Positions 8,477-17,727 of a stretch of DNA of 64,000 nucleotides are shown in pieces (the stretch's first letter is position 1; every line of letters begins with the position of its first letter). The position numbers were made by a program, and so were the translations under genes. Under the pieces are notes generated by a model, which saw nothing but the letters and a program-made list of their open reading frames with translations, made no database searches and was not told the origin of the DNA. The DNA lies in contig CAWJFP010000025.1 in the NCBI GenBank assembly GCA_963842155.1, forward strand, positions 56,566-120,565, in the 5' to 3' direction. Source of the stretch: CAWJFP01 sp963842155 (GTDB lineage Bacteria > Pseudomonadota > Alphaproteobacteria > JACZXZ01).

Positions 8477-9522
8477 ATGCGCATTCTGCTGGTAAATCAC
8501 GAATTCACCATATCCGGCGCGAGCACGATGCTGCTGCGCCTTGCCGACCATTTGCGGGCCTCCGGTCACGAGATCACGGTCTTCGCTTACGTGGTAGATT
8601 CCGGCCCCGTCAAGGAGACGTACCTTGCGCGGGGCTTTCCAGTGCTCGAGACCGTCGACTTCAAGGATTTCGAGCTGGCGATTTGCAACACCGTCTATAC
8701 GGCGAAGTTCGTGGTGCAGGCCGCACCCTTTGCAAAAACGATTTGGTGGATTCACGAGGCCGAGGCTGGGCTTTACTTCCTGTTGGAAAACCTCCCCTTG
8801 CTGAGAGCCTTCAGCAAGGCGACGGCGGTCGTCTATCAAACGCCGTTTCAGCGCGATGTCGTCTTCCGCTCGCTCACCTACCAGCTCAACCCGCGAAAAT
8901 TCTTTGTTATTCCGAACGGCGTCGAAATCGATGCGACGGATAGCCTCCTAGCTCCGGCGGCGCCCAAGCGGCGTGCCATCCGCATCATATCGATCGGAAC
9001 CGTCGTGCCGCCCAAGCGTCATGAGGACCTCATATACGCCGTCGACCGCCTCAAGAACCTGGATATCGAATGCGTGATCTGCGGAAAATTCGTCGAGCTT
9101 CCGCGCGACGCCCTGAAAATCGTCGAGAACGCACCCGATCGGTTCATGATGATCCCGGGCTTGCCGCACCGGGAATGCCTCGCGTTGATCGGTACCGCCG
9201 ACATTTTCTGCTCGGCCTCGGCCACCGAGTCCCAGGCCACTGCCGTCCTCGAGGCGGCCCTCATGGCAAAGCCGCTGCTGCTTTCCAGTTGCCGGTCTAT
9301 GAAGGGATTTTTAGGCATGGCGACAATTGTCTTCTTTTTCCGACGGGCGACATCGAGATGCTGATGCACGGGCTCGCCACTCTGGCCGGAAGCGGCGGGC
9401 TCAGGGAGCGCCTCGGCCGCGCCGCGCGCGAGACGGCAGGTTGGTACACCATGTCGGCTTTCCATGCAGCGTTCGATGCCCTGCTGATTCGAATCTTGGC
9501 GGCGCCCTTCCGCGGCTCTTGA
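8477..9522 (+). CDS. GT4-type glycosyltransferase (group 1), frame broken once
   Basis: Begins MRILLVNHEFTISGAS, the N-terminal Rossmann start of GT-B enzymes. The linker VIPNGVEID and the C-terminal domain (ISIGTVVPPKRHEDLIYAV, SASATESQATAVLEAALM) are typical of GT4, including the E...E..E nucleotide-sugar region. Near 9288 the frame is lost. Adding one base restores LLLSS-x-LPVYEGIF followed by GDNCLLFPTGD, the expected family ending, giving about 348 residues. The lost base, or a real mutation, sits in CTTTCCAGTTG. It lies downstream of and probably with the PIG-L deacetylase. Donor and acceptor are unknown. Confidence 0.75.
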
Positions 9523-9660
9523 TTCAAAGCGGCCGTTCAAACGAGCCAGCGCACAGCCATTCGCTAACGCGATCGAGGCCACGGAGCCTCGGCGCGTGGC
9601 ACGAAGAATCTGTCGTGGCGGGTCCAGGCCGCGGCGCGGTATTTCTGATCGAATCGCCTC

Positions 9661-10233
9661 TCAGCCGGCGTCGGACTCCGGCACGGGGACGTCGAATCCG
9701 TTCAGCGTGACGGAGACGAGGCGATAGAGTCCGACGAGATAGATCAACTCGGCCGCGCCGTGCTCGCCGAACGCCTGCACGGCCTGGCGATAGCTCAGCT
9801 CGGGCAATACGCCGTAATGCACCAGGCCGGTGGCGACGTCATAGGCGATCGCTTCTTCGCGCGTGAGATCGCCCGGACGCTGGCCGACGACGATGGTGGC
9901 GAGTTTGTCATCGGATAGTCCCCGTCGCTCGGCGGCGATGACATGGGCGTAGAGTTCATAGGCGGCGCGGAATTTCGCCCCCGTTACCAGGATCGCCACC
10001 TCCCTGACCGTGCGAGGGAGCGAAGGAGAAACGGAAAGCGCCAGCGTGAGATCCCAGATCGGCTTGCCGAATTTCGGCTCATGCAGCCATGGGTTCCAAG
10101 GCCCCATCAGCGCGCCGTTCTTGGCGATGGTCTTGAATCCCTGGAAAATCTTTTCGATGCCCGCGCGCATATCCTCGTAGACTGGACGCTGCTCGGGGGT
10201 GAGATCGGCTTGAGCAATCAATGGCAAGCGCAT
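9661..10233 (-). CDS. Carboxymuconolactone decarboxylase (AhpD-like fold) family protein
   Basis: A 190-residue helical protein with the CMD pattern: PRTVREVAILVTGAKFRAAYELYAHVIAAERRGLSDD, where the family often has E...H...A...G. The CxxC redox pair of AhpD is absent, so peroxidase-reductase activity is unlikely and a lyase/hydrolase or uncharacterised role is more probable. Start ATG 10233 has GGGAGAAG upstream. It is a single gene facing away from its right neighbour's promoter side, with no obvious partner. Confidence 0.8.
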   Translation of the reverse strand: MRLPLIAQADLTPEQRPVYEDMRAGIEKIFQGFKTIAKNGALMGPWNPWLHEPKFGKPIWDLTLALSVSPSLPRTVREVAILVTGAKFRAAYELYAHVIAAERRGLSDDKLATIVVGQRPGDLTREEAIAYDVATGLVHYGVLPELSYRQAVQAFGEHGAAELIYLVGLYRLVSVTLNGFDVPVPESDAG

Positions 10234-10389
10234 GAAGCTTCTCCCTTGCGCGATCGCGCTTCGATGGTTGAAAAATCCGAGAAGAGTATAGCCCTGCGAT
10301 GACGGGGCCGCCGCTCCGTATCGACATGATCCGAAGCCACGAGGCGCTCTGCGACAGGGCTATGTTCGAAGAAGCCTTTCCGCGGCCTG

Positions 10390-11811
10390 TCAGCCGCGCA
10401 TCCGCGCGGCTTCCTCCTGGAGAAGCCGCCAGAGCGCGGCGACATGCTCGCGCTCGGTCGGCAGCGCGCCGATCGAGACGCGCATCATCCAGCGTCCCTC
10501 CAACGTCGCCGGCGTCACATAGGCTTGGCCGGAGCGGTTGATCGCGTCGGCGAGAGCGAGCGTATGGCGGTCGAGCGCCTCGCCGCCGAGACCGTCGGGC
10601 TCGTGACGCAAGCAGACTGTTTGCAGCGGCACGGGAGCCAGGACCTTCCAGCCCGGCGCCGCGGCGACCTGCTGCGCCAGCCACTGCGCGTTCGCCATGT
10701 CGCGCCGGAGCCGCGCCTGCAGCCCGCCCACCCCCTCGGCGCGGATCAGGCACCAGAGCTTTAGGGCGCGGAAGCGCCGCCCTAATGGGATGCCCCAATC
10801 GCGGTAATTCTTGACCTCGTTGTCGACGCTCGATTGCAGAAAGCTCGGGTTGGTGCTCATCACGCGGACGAGATGCTGAGGGTCGCGCACGTAATAAAGC
10901 GAGCAGTCGAAGGCCGTGCCGAGCCATTTGTGGGGATTGAGCGAGATCGAATCCGCCGCCTCGATCCCCTGCCACATCCAGCGGCATTCCGGCAGGATCA
11001 TGGCCGAGCCTGCCATCGCGGCATCGACATGCAGCCACAGGCCATGGCGGCGCGCGAGGGCGCCGATCGGCTCGAGCGGATCGACGGCAGTGGTCGTGGT
11101 GGTGCCGGTCGCCGCCACCACGGCGCAAGGCGCGAGGCCGGCCGCGAGGTCGGCCTCGATCGCCGCCTCCAGCGCCTCGGGCGCCATGGCAAATGCGGCG
11201 TCGGTATCGATCATGCGCAGATAATGCCTGCCGAAACCCGCCAGCAAGGCGGCCTTGTCGACCGAGCTATGGGCATAGCGCGAGACATAGACGGTCAGCG
11301 GGCGATGGGCGTCCTGCAGCCCGCCATGGACGAGCCCATAATCCGTCGTCCGCTCGCGCGCGCAAATAAGCGCCACGAGCGCGCTGGTCGAGGCGGTGTC
11401 CGAGATCACGCCGCTCCAGGCCTCGGAGAGCCCGACCATCTGGCGCATCCAATCGGTCGTGACCTCCTCGAGCTCGGTGAGCGCCGGGCTCGCCTGCCAG
11501 GAGAGGCCGAGCACGCCCAGGCCCGTGCTGAGATAATCGCCCAGCACGGAAGCGAGCGCGCTGTTGGCCGGGAAGAAGCCGAAGAAGCGCGGATGCTGCC
11601 AATGCATGAGGGCCGGAATGACGAGGCGATCGAGATCCTCGAAGACCGCCTCGAACGGCTCGGCCTCGAGCGGCGGGCTCCGCGGCAAGGCGGCGCGCAG
11701 CTCGCCCGGCTTGACCTTGGGCATCACCGGCCGCGCTGCTATGCCGGCGCGGTAATCGGCGATGCGGTCGATGAGCTGATGGCCGAGCTTGCGGAACTCT
11801 TCCGGTGTCAT
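10390..11811 (-). CDS. Group II PLP-dependent decarboxylase (aromatic-L-amino-acid decarboxylase family)
   Basis: 473 residues. The PLP lysine is in SISLNPHKWLGTAFDC; HVDAAMAG carries the ring-stacking Asp, and ATGTTTTTAVDPL is the phosphate-contacting region. The N-terminal swapped segment (MTPEEFRKLGHQLIDRIADY, HPRFFGFFPAN) is that of DOPA/tryptophan/tyrosine decarboxylases. It converts an L-amino acid, probably aromatic, to its amine plus CO2. The amino acid is not determined. ATG 11811 lies 17 bases after the SDR stop codon, so the SDR and this gene form an operon. The long upstream extension of the open frame is not coding here because it overlaps the SDR. Confidence 0.85.
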   Translation of the reverse strand: MTPEEFRKLGHQLIDRIADYRAGIAARPVMPKVKPGELRAALPRSPPLEAEPFEAVFEDLDRLVIPALMHWQHPRFFGFFPANSALASVLGDYLSTGLGVLGLSWQASPALTELEEVTTDWMRQMVGLSEAWSGVISDTASTSALVALICARERTTDYGLVHGGLQDAHRPLTVYVSRYAHSSVDKAALLAGFGRHYLRMIDTDAAFAMAPEALEAAIEADLAAGLAPCAVVAATGTTTTTAVDPLEPIGALARRHGLWLHVDAAMAGSAMILPECRWMWQGIEAADSISLNPHKWLGTAFDCSLYYVRDPQHLVRVMSTNPSFLQSSVDNEVKNYRDWGIPLGRRFRALKLWCLIRAEGVGGLQARLRRDMANAQWLAQQVAAAPGWKVLAPVPLQTVCLRHEPDGLGGEALDRHTLALADAINRSGQAYVTPATLEGRWMMRVSIGALPTEREHVAALWRLLQEEAARMRG

Positions 11812-11828
11812 GTCCCGCCCGCCCGGGC

Positions 11829-12609
11829 TCAAAACGTGCCGGGATAGGCGCCGCCGTCCAGCAGCAGGTTCTGCCCGGTCAAATAGCCGGCATGGCTGCT
11901 GCAGACATAGGCGCAGAGCGCGCCGAACTCCTCGGGCCGCCCGAAGCGTCGCATGGGAATTTCGCTCATGCGCGCGCGCGCCACCGTCTCGACGTCCTGG
12001 CCGCTCTTCTGCGCCTCGGCGCCGAGCACCTTGCGCACACGATCGGTCTCGAAGGCGCCGGGCAGGAGATTGTTCACCGTCACGTTCGAGCGCGCGAACT
12101 CGCGCGCCAGACCCGCGACGAAGCCGGTAAGGCCGCTGCGCGCGCCGTTCGAGAGGCCGAGATGGAGGATGGGCGCCTTCACCGCGCTCGAGGTGATGTT
12201 CACGATGCGGCCGAAGCCGCGCTCGATCATGGCGCCCGAGGTGGCCTTGATGAGCTCGATGGCCGAAAGCATGTTGGCGTCGAGCGCCTTGATCCAATCA
12301 TCGCGGCTCCAGTCGCGGAAGCTTCCGGGCGGCGGTCCGCCGGCGTTGTTGACGAGGATGTCCGGATCGGGACAGGCGGCGAGGAGCAGCTTGCGGCCTT
12401 CCTCGCTCGTCACGTCGGCGGCCACGGCCGTGACCTTGGCGCCCGTTTCCGACCTGATCTCCGCCGCCGTCGCCTCCAAGGCCTCGCGGCCGCGCGCGGC
12501 GATGGCGACCTCGACGCCCTCGCGCGCCAGCGCCATCGCGCAGGCCTTGCCCAGCCCCTTGCTCGCCGCGCAAACAAGCGCCTTGCGCCCCTGCCAATCC
12601 CAAATCCAT
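11829..12609 (-). CDS. Short-chain dehydrogenase/reductase (FabG-like), frame broken once near the start
   Basis: Classical SDR of about 259 residues. Cofactor site ASKGLGKA, NNAG (VNNAGG), catalytic Ser in ITSSAVKAP and a C-terminal GYLTGQNLLLDGG are visible. At the usual YxxxK position the sequence reads LSNGARSGLTG: both the catalytic Tyr and Lys are replaced, so activity is doubtful or the chemistry unusual. The start is ATG 12609 behind GGAGGAG. A four-C run at 12588-12591 (+ strand) puts the first residues out of frame; deleting one base gives MDLGLAGRKALVCAASKGLG, the typical family N-terminus. Transcribed with the PLP decarboxylase. Confidence 0.75.
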
Positions 12610-12787
12610 GCCGCTCCTCCCGGCCGCGGCAGCGAATATCCCTAAAGTAGGCGGAGAGTAGGTGGCGGCGCGCAAGGCTGGCAATGGCGCTTGCGGGCTC
12701 GCGTCCGGACGCGAGGGCGATTGAGCAAGCCGCGTCGCTTGGCTAGGCTGTCCCGACCGCGACAGGCGGCCTTGGAGGAGAGCCTCG

Positions 12788-13760
12788 ATGACCGACATGC
12801 CGGCGCGAGCGACGATCGAGGAGGAGGGTCCGCGCGAGGGCTTCCAGATCGAGCCGGGGCCGATCGCGACCGCGCGCAAGATCGCGCTCATCGACGCGCT
12901 CTCGACGACCGGGCTCGAGCATATCCAGATCGTCTCCTTCGTCGATCCCAAGCGCGTTCCCGGCATGGCGGACGCCGAGGCGGTGGTCGCCGGTTACAGG
13001 CGCCATGAGGGCGTGGAATATATGGCACTCTGGCTCAATGAGCGCGGCCTCGAGCGCGCGCTCGCCGCCGGCCGGCTCGACCTCGTCGGGCGGCTGCATC
13101 TCTCCGCCTCCGAGCCCTTCCTCCGCCGCAACCAGAACCGCTCCTTCGAGGAGGATGCGCGCCGAGCAGCGCCGCTATATGGAAACCTACCGCCGCCACG
13201 GAATAAAGCTCGGCCGCGTCACGGTCATGGCGGCCTTCGGCTGCAATTTCGCAGGCGAGATTCCGGTCGAGCGCGTGCTCCAGGCGACGGTGCGGCTCTG
13301 CGAGATCGCCGCCGATTATGACGAGCGCGTCGAATGGCTCTCCCTCGCCGACACCATGGCCTGGGCGACGCCGCTCGCGATCAAGCGGGTCGTGGGCGCG
13401 GTGCGCGAGCGCTGGCCCGACCTCAAGCTCTCGCTCCATCTCCATGACACGCGCGGCATGGGCATCGCCAATGCCTATGCGGGCCTCGAGATGGGCGTGG
13501 AGCGCTACGACGCCGCCGTAGCCGGGCTCGGCGGCTGTCCCTTCGCCGGCCATGCCGGTGCGGCGGGCAATGTCTGCACGGAAGACCTGGTCTTCCTCTG
13601 CGAGGAAATGGGCATCGCGACCGGCATCGATCTCGAGCGCCTCATCGCGGCGGCGCGTCTCGCCGAGGAGATCGTCGGCCACCCGCTGCCCGGCTCGGTG
13701 ATGAAAGGCGGCTCGCTCAAGCGGCTGCGCGAGGCGGCGCTCAAAGCGAAGGTGGCGTGA
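12788..13760 (+). CDS. Hydroxymethylglutaryl-CoA lyase-like (HMGL/DRE-TIM) enzyme, frame broken once
   Basis: About 323 residues after repair. Landmarks of HMG-CoA lyase are GPREGFQ (family GPRDGLQ), HIQIVSFVDPKRVPGMAD, the metal-binding HLHDTRGMG and the flexible cysteine loop GLGGCPFAGHAGAAGNVCTEDLVFL. The frame changes near 13160, where removing one base from GCGCGCC joins SFEEDAR to EQRRYMETYRRHG. The reaction would be retro-Claisen cleavage of a 3-hydroxy-3-methylacyl-CoA; the N-terminal Asp of the DRE-like motif is Glu here, so substrate may differ from HMG-CoA. Followed after 52 bases by a class III CoA-transferase, suggesting one catabolic unit. Confidence 0.8.
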
Positions 13761-13812
13761 GGCGGCCGCACGCGTTCCGCGAACCCCGGCCTCGGACGAT
13801 GGCCTTCCCCCG

Positions 13813-14991
13813 ATGACGCTTCCCCTCGACGGCATCCGGGTGCTCGAATTCAGCCATACCATCATGGGGCCCTGCGCCGGCATGGTACTGGCCGATCTCG
13901 GCGCCGACGTCGTCAAGATCGAGGCGGCGCCCAAGGGCGATCAGACGCGCTATCTGCCAGGCTTCGCCGGCGGCTTCTTCACCTTCTTCAATCGCAACAA
14001 GCGCAGCCTCGCCCTCGACGTGAAAAGTTTGGCGGGGCGCGAGCTGGTGCTGCGGCTCGTGCGCGACGCGGACGTGGTGATCGAGAATTTCGCGCCCGAC
14101 ACGATGGACCGGCTCGGCTTCGGCTGGCCCGCGCTCGCCTCTGTCAATCCCCGTCTCGTCTATTTGGCACTCAAGGGCTTCCTCTCCGGCCCTTATGAGC
14201 GACGGCCGGCGCTCGACGAGGTGGTGCAGTTCATGTCGGGCCTCGCTTATATGACGGGGCCGCCCGGCCGACCCTTGCGCGCGGGTGCCTCGGTGGTCGA
14301 TATCCTGGGCGGCAGCTTCGGCGTGATCGGGGTGCTCGCGGCCTTGCGCGAGCGCGACCGCACGGGACGCGGCAAGCTCGTCAAGGCGGCGCTCTTCGAG
14401 AGCGCGGTGCTGCTGATGGGTCAGCATATGGCGGGCAGCGCGGCGACGGGCGAGCCCACCCCACCCATGCCGGCGCGGCGCGGCGCCTGGGCGGTCTACG
14501 AGACCTTCGCCACCGCGGACGGCGAGCAGATCTTCCTCGGCATCACCAGCGATCATCATTGGCGGCGCTTCTGCCAAGCCTTCGGCCGCGACGACCTCCT
14601 TGCCGATGCCGGCCTCGCCGGCAACAGCGCGCGCGTCGAGGCGCGGCCCTGGCTCCTGCCGCTCATCGCCGAGATCGTGAAGCGCCATGGCAAGTCCGAG
14701 CTGCTCGAGATTTTCGCGCGCGAAGCGATCCCCGCCGCACCCGTGGCGACGACGGAGGATTTGTTCGACGATCCGCATCTCGACGAGGGCGGCAAGCTGC
14801 TCGAGGTCGAGCTGCCGAGCGGGGTGCGAACGAAGCTCCCGGCCCTGCCGCTCGAATTCGACGGCGACACGCTGCCGGTACGACGCCCCGCGCCGCGCTT
14901 GGGCGAGCATTCCGCCGAGCTGCTCGCCGCGGCGGGCTTGAGCGCTGCGGAGATCGCGGCGCTACGCGAGAAAGGCCTGATCGTTGGTTAA
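13813..14991 (+). CDS. Class III CoA-transferase (CaiB/BaiF family)
   Basis: 392 residues. The N-terminus LDGIRVLEFSHTIMGPCAGMVLADLGADVVKIE is the family signature, and the catalytic Asp sits in RRPALDEVVQFMSG. These enzymes move CoA between carboxylic acids as interlocked-ring dimers (formyl-, carnitine-, succinyl-CoA transferases and alpha-methylacyl-CoA racemases). RPALDEVVQ is atypical for the racemase subgroup, so a transferase is favoured. Located downstream of the HMGL-like gene, it could activate the acid that the lyase or the neighbouring acyl-CoA enzymes use. Confidence 0.85.
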   Translation: MTLPLDGIRVLEFSHTIMGPCAGMVLADLGADVVKIEAAPKGDQTRYLPGFAGGFFTFFNRNKRSLALDVKSLAGRELVLRLVRDADVVIENFAPDTMDRLGFGWPALASVNPRLVYLALKGFLSGPYERRPALDEVVQFMSGLAYMTGPPGRPLRAGASVVDILGGSFGVIGVLAALRERDRTGRGKLVKAALFESAVLLMGQHMAGSAATGEPTPPMPARRGAWAVYETFATADGEQIFLGITSDHHWRRFCQAFGRDDLLADAGLAGNSARVEARPWLLPLIAEIVKRHGKSELLEIFAREAIPAAPVATTEDLFDDPHLDEGGKLLEVELPSGVRTKLPALPLEFDGDTLPVRRPAPRLGEHSAELLAAAGLSAAEIAALREKGLIVG

Positions 14992-15056
14992 GGGCGAACT
15001 TGCGTCATTCTATTGTGACCCGATTGCATAGTGCATAAATTCCAGACGAGAATTTG

Positions 15057-16031
15057 CTATGATTGATCAGGTTCTTGTGTCTTGGCTTTGCGTGGTTTTG
15101 ACCGACTTTCGATTGTCTCGTCTATCGAGGCACGCTCGATTAGATGCTCCGCTTCACGCACCAACATATACAAATCCTTGTCGGCTAATTCATGCAAAAT
15201 TGGGCCCTTTCGAATCATATGGAGCGCAGTAAGGAACCGCCGCTTCGCTCCCTTGGCCCTAGGTGAATTGCCCGACGCCGCGGCCCTGTATGCGTCTATT
15301 CCAAGTTCGTAGAGCCACGGTAGGTCCTCTCGGAAAAAGCTAGCCAAAAGAAGAATAATCATGGGATCGCGCGGTCCCAGCCTCAGGTCGTGCATCATCT
15401 CCATGAACATCATCGGATGTGGCCTGTAATTTCGGCGCTTCCCACGCGGCGTTTCCTCCACACTATCGCGAAAACGCAGATCAAGGCTTCTAATGCTTGA
15501 GACAAGTTCTTCCAGGATCTCGTGTTGGGGTCGATTGTGTTTTGTTGGGGTCGGGTTCTTAGGAATTTCGGATACCTTTTTCTCCAATGAAGGCCAAAGT
15601 GTCTCAAATAAGGGACCCAAGCGAGCCTCTGATACTTTGTTTTCAGAAAATTGGTTGATTGAATTGATCACGTCGTGGAGCCCGGCTTTCTCAACTTTTT
15701 TTGCCTGAAATTGTGCCAGTGGCCCAGTGATGTCTTTAAATTCAATATCGAGCAAAATTGGAATGACGCGCCCTTCCTGCATGAACTTTGTTAGAGCTCC
15801 AGCCTCAAAAAGTATCCAAGGCGATCCAATATTTTCGCGCGTTATGCAGATGATACCAAACTTACTGGCTTCCAGTTCCTTTGCAACCTCGTTCGCCCAT
15901 CTCTCTCCCGCTTCAATGTCTGATTGTGAGAGCCATGGCTCTACGTAGTGAAGGACCATTGGCAACCACTCGCGCAATGCTTGCGCGAGAGCTTGGCTGT
16001 GGTCGCCGCTCCAGCTAATGAACACTTTCAT
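15057..16031 (-). CDS. Stand-alone TIR-domain protein with C-terminal helical domain, candidate NADase/defence gene
   Basis: A 324-residue protein. Residues 1-130 form a TIR domain: MKVFISWSGDHS opening strand, then SPWILFEAGAL, where Glu76 lies in the S-x-W-x-x-x-E arrangement of NAD-cleaving TIR domains. A Lys/Pro-rich linker (about 150-170) leads to a helical C-terminal domain (about 180-310) I do not recognise. Prokaryotic TIR proteins of this build often act in antiphage defence by depleting NAD or making cyclic-ADP-ribose signals. No ThsA, SIR2, TPR or Argonaute partner is adjacent. Base composition is clearly lower in GC than both neighbours (one 60-base line counted 43 percent against 68 percent nearby), suggesting recent transfer. 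Confidence 0.8.
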   Translation of the reverse strand: MKVFISWSGDHSQALAQALREWLPMVLHYVEPWLSQSDIEAGERWANEVAKELEASKFGIICITRENIGSPWILFEAGALTKFMQEGRVIPILLDIEFKDITGPLAQFQAKKVEKAGLHDVINSINQFSENKVSEARLGPLFETLWPSLEKKVSEIPKNPTPTKHNRPQHEILEELVSSIRSLDLRFRDSVEETPRGKRRNYRPHPMMFMEMMHDLRLGPRDPMIILLLASFFREDLPWLYELGIDAYRAAASGNSPRAKGAKRRFLTALHMIRKGPILHELADKDLYMLVREAEHLIERASIDETIESRSKPRKAKTQEPDQS

Positions 16032-16205
16032 TCTGCTGCCCTGACCTAAAAGCCTCGGGTGATCTTATCGGTTCAGATCAAACACGGCGCTAGCGACGAA
16101 CTCTCCCTGCTAATTTATACTGCTCCGCGCACTTCCAATAGTGGCAAAAAATTATGGCAAAGGCACCTTGTGTTTTAGGCACAATCGTTCGCTCTCGCCT
16201 GGCCC

Positions 16206-17591
16206 CTACCCCGCGATCGCCTCGAGCCGGCGGCGCGTCGTCGCCGGGCCGAAGCCGCCGATCACGACGAAGACGACCGCCATCGCGCCGGCGATGAAGC
16301 AGAACACGCCCGTCGTGCCGTAATGGCCGAGGAAGAAGGCGATGATGAAGCCGGTGAAGACGGTGCTGAAGCGGCTCCAGGAATAGACGAAGCCCACCGC
16401 TTGGGCGCGGATGCGCGTCGGGTAGAGCTCGGCCTGGTAGGCGTGGAAGGAGAACGACATCCAGTTGTTCGACATGGTGATCAGCACGCCGAAGACGATG
16501 ACGCCCGCGGCCGTGCTCTGCTGCGAGAAGAGCAGCCCGAAGACGGCGATGCAGACGGCGGCCCAGGCGATCTGCCATTTGCGCTCGAAGCGGTCGGCGA
16601 ACCACATGGCGATCAGGGGCCCGATCGGCGCGGCGATGGCGATGACGAAGGTATAGGCGAGCGATTTGGTGACCGTGATGCCTTGCGAGATGAGAAAGGT
16701 CGTCACCCAGCTCGAGAAGCCGTAATAGCCGATGGTCTGGAAGAGATTGTAGATCACCAGCATGATGGTGCGGCCGCGATAGACGGGGCTCCACATCTCG
16801 GTCCAGGCGCCTTTCTTGATCTCCTCCTCGCCCTCCACCATCTGTGGCGGCGGCAGGGGCCAGCCGATCTCGGCCTGGATGCTCCGCTCGATCTCGCTCG
16901 TGATGCGATCGGCCTCCGCGTCATGGCCGTGCTGGGCGAGCCAGCGCGGCGATTCCGGCAGGCCCAGCCTGATCCACCAGATGAGCGCGGCGCCTATGGC
17001 GCCGATGATGACGACCCAGCGCCAGCCATCGAGGCCCAATATGATCGTCGGGATCAACATCCAGGCGAGAAAGGCCACCACCGGGACGGAGGTGAACATC
17101 ACTGCCTGGTTGAGGGCGAAGGAAGGGCCGCGCTGCTCCTTGGGCACGAGCTCGGAGATGTAGGTGTCGACGTTCACCAGCTCGACCCCCAGCCCGATAC
17201 TGGCGATGAAGCGCCAGAGGTCGATATCGACCGAGCTCGTCTGGAACGCCATGATGACCGAGCCGACGGAGTACCAGAGCAGCGAGAAGGTGAAGATCGA
17301 GCGGCGGCCGAAGCGGTCCGAGACCCAACTGAAACAGAGGGTGCCGACGAAGAGGCCGGCGAAGAGCGCGGCGACGAAGCTGGCGAAGCCTTCGAAATCG
17401 AACAGGCCCTGCGTGGTCGGCTTGAAGAGGCCCGCTTTGTAGAGGCCCACGGCGATGTAGTTGGTGAAGAAGAGATCGTAGAACTCGAACCAGCCGCCGA
17501 GGGAGATCAAGGTCACCAGCTTGCGCATGTGATGCGAGGGCGGCAGGCGGTCGAGCCGCGCGGCGATGGTCGCCGTGTGGGACGTCGTCAT
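16206..17591 (-). CDS. MFS transporter, sugar-porter/NiaP-like (metabolite:H+ symporter type)
   Basis: 461 residues with 12 predicted membrane helices. Motifs of the sugar porter and NiaP group are WVSDRFGRRS after helix 2, GLPESPRWLAQHG after helix 6, FADRFERKW after helix 8 and AELYPTRIRAQAVG after helix 10. The opening GGWFEFYDLFFTNYIAVGL resembles organic-anion and aromatic-acid porters. It would import a small carboxylate or related compound with protons; substrate unknown. It stands alone and diverges from the epoxide hydrolase. Confidence 0.8.
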   Translation of the reverse strand: MTTSHTATIAARLDRLPPSHHMRKLVTLISLGGWFEFYDLFFTNYIAVGLYKAGLFKPTTQGLFDFEGFASFVAALFAGLFVGTLCFSWVSDRFGRRSIFTFSLLWYSVGSVIMAFQTSSVDIDLWRFIASIGLGVELVNVDTYISELVPKEQRGPSFALNQAVMFTSVPVVAFLAWMLIPTIILGLDGWRWVVIIGAIGAALIWWIRLGLPESPRWLAQHGHDAEADRITSEIERSIQAEIGWPLPPPQMVEGEEEIKKGAWTEMWSPVYRGRTIMLVIYNLFQTIGYYGFSSWVTTFLISQGITVTKSLAYTFVIAIAAPIGPLIAMWFADRFERKWQIAWAAVCIAVFGLLFSQQSTAAGVIVFGVLITMSNNWMSFSFHAYQAELYPTRIRAQAVGFVYSWSRFSTVFTGFIIAFFLGHYGTTGVFCFIAGAMAVVFVVIGGFGPATTRRRLEAIAG

Positions 17592-17727
17592 GGGCGCTTC
17601 CCCCCTCCGGGAATTTTCTTGCTCTCTTTTCGGCTGCTATGCTCGCATGCCGGCCGCCGCCCCGTAAAGCACCCAAGGCGGGAAACAAGGGGCCGGCGCG
17701 TCGCTTCGCGCAAGGAGAGCGGCCATC

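Noticed and set aside
7680..9522. Mycothiol or bacillithiol biosynthesis
   Set aside because: Only PIG-L and GT4 are present; ligase and acetyltransferase are absent and the host looks alphaproteobacterial.
15057..16031. A full Thoeris system around the TIR gene
   Set aside because: No ThsA (SIR2/SLOG) or other effector lies within several kb on either side.
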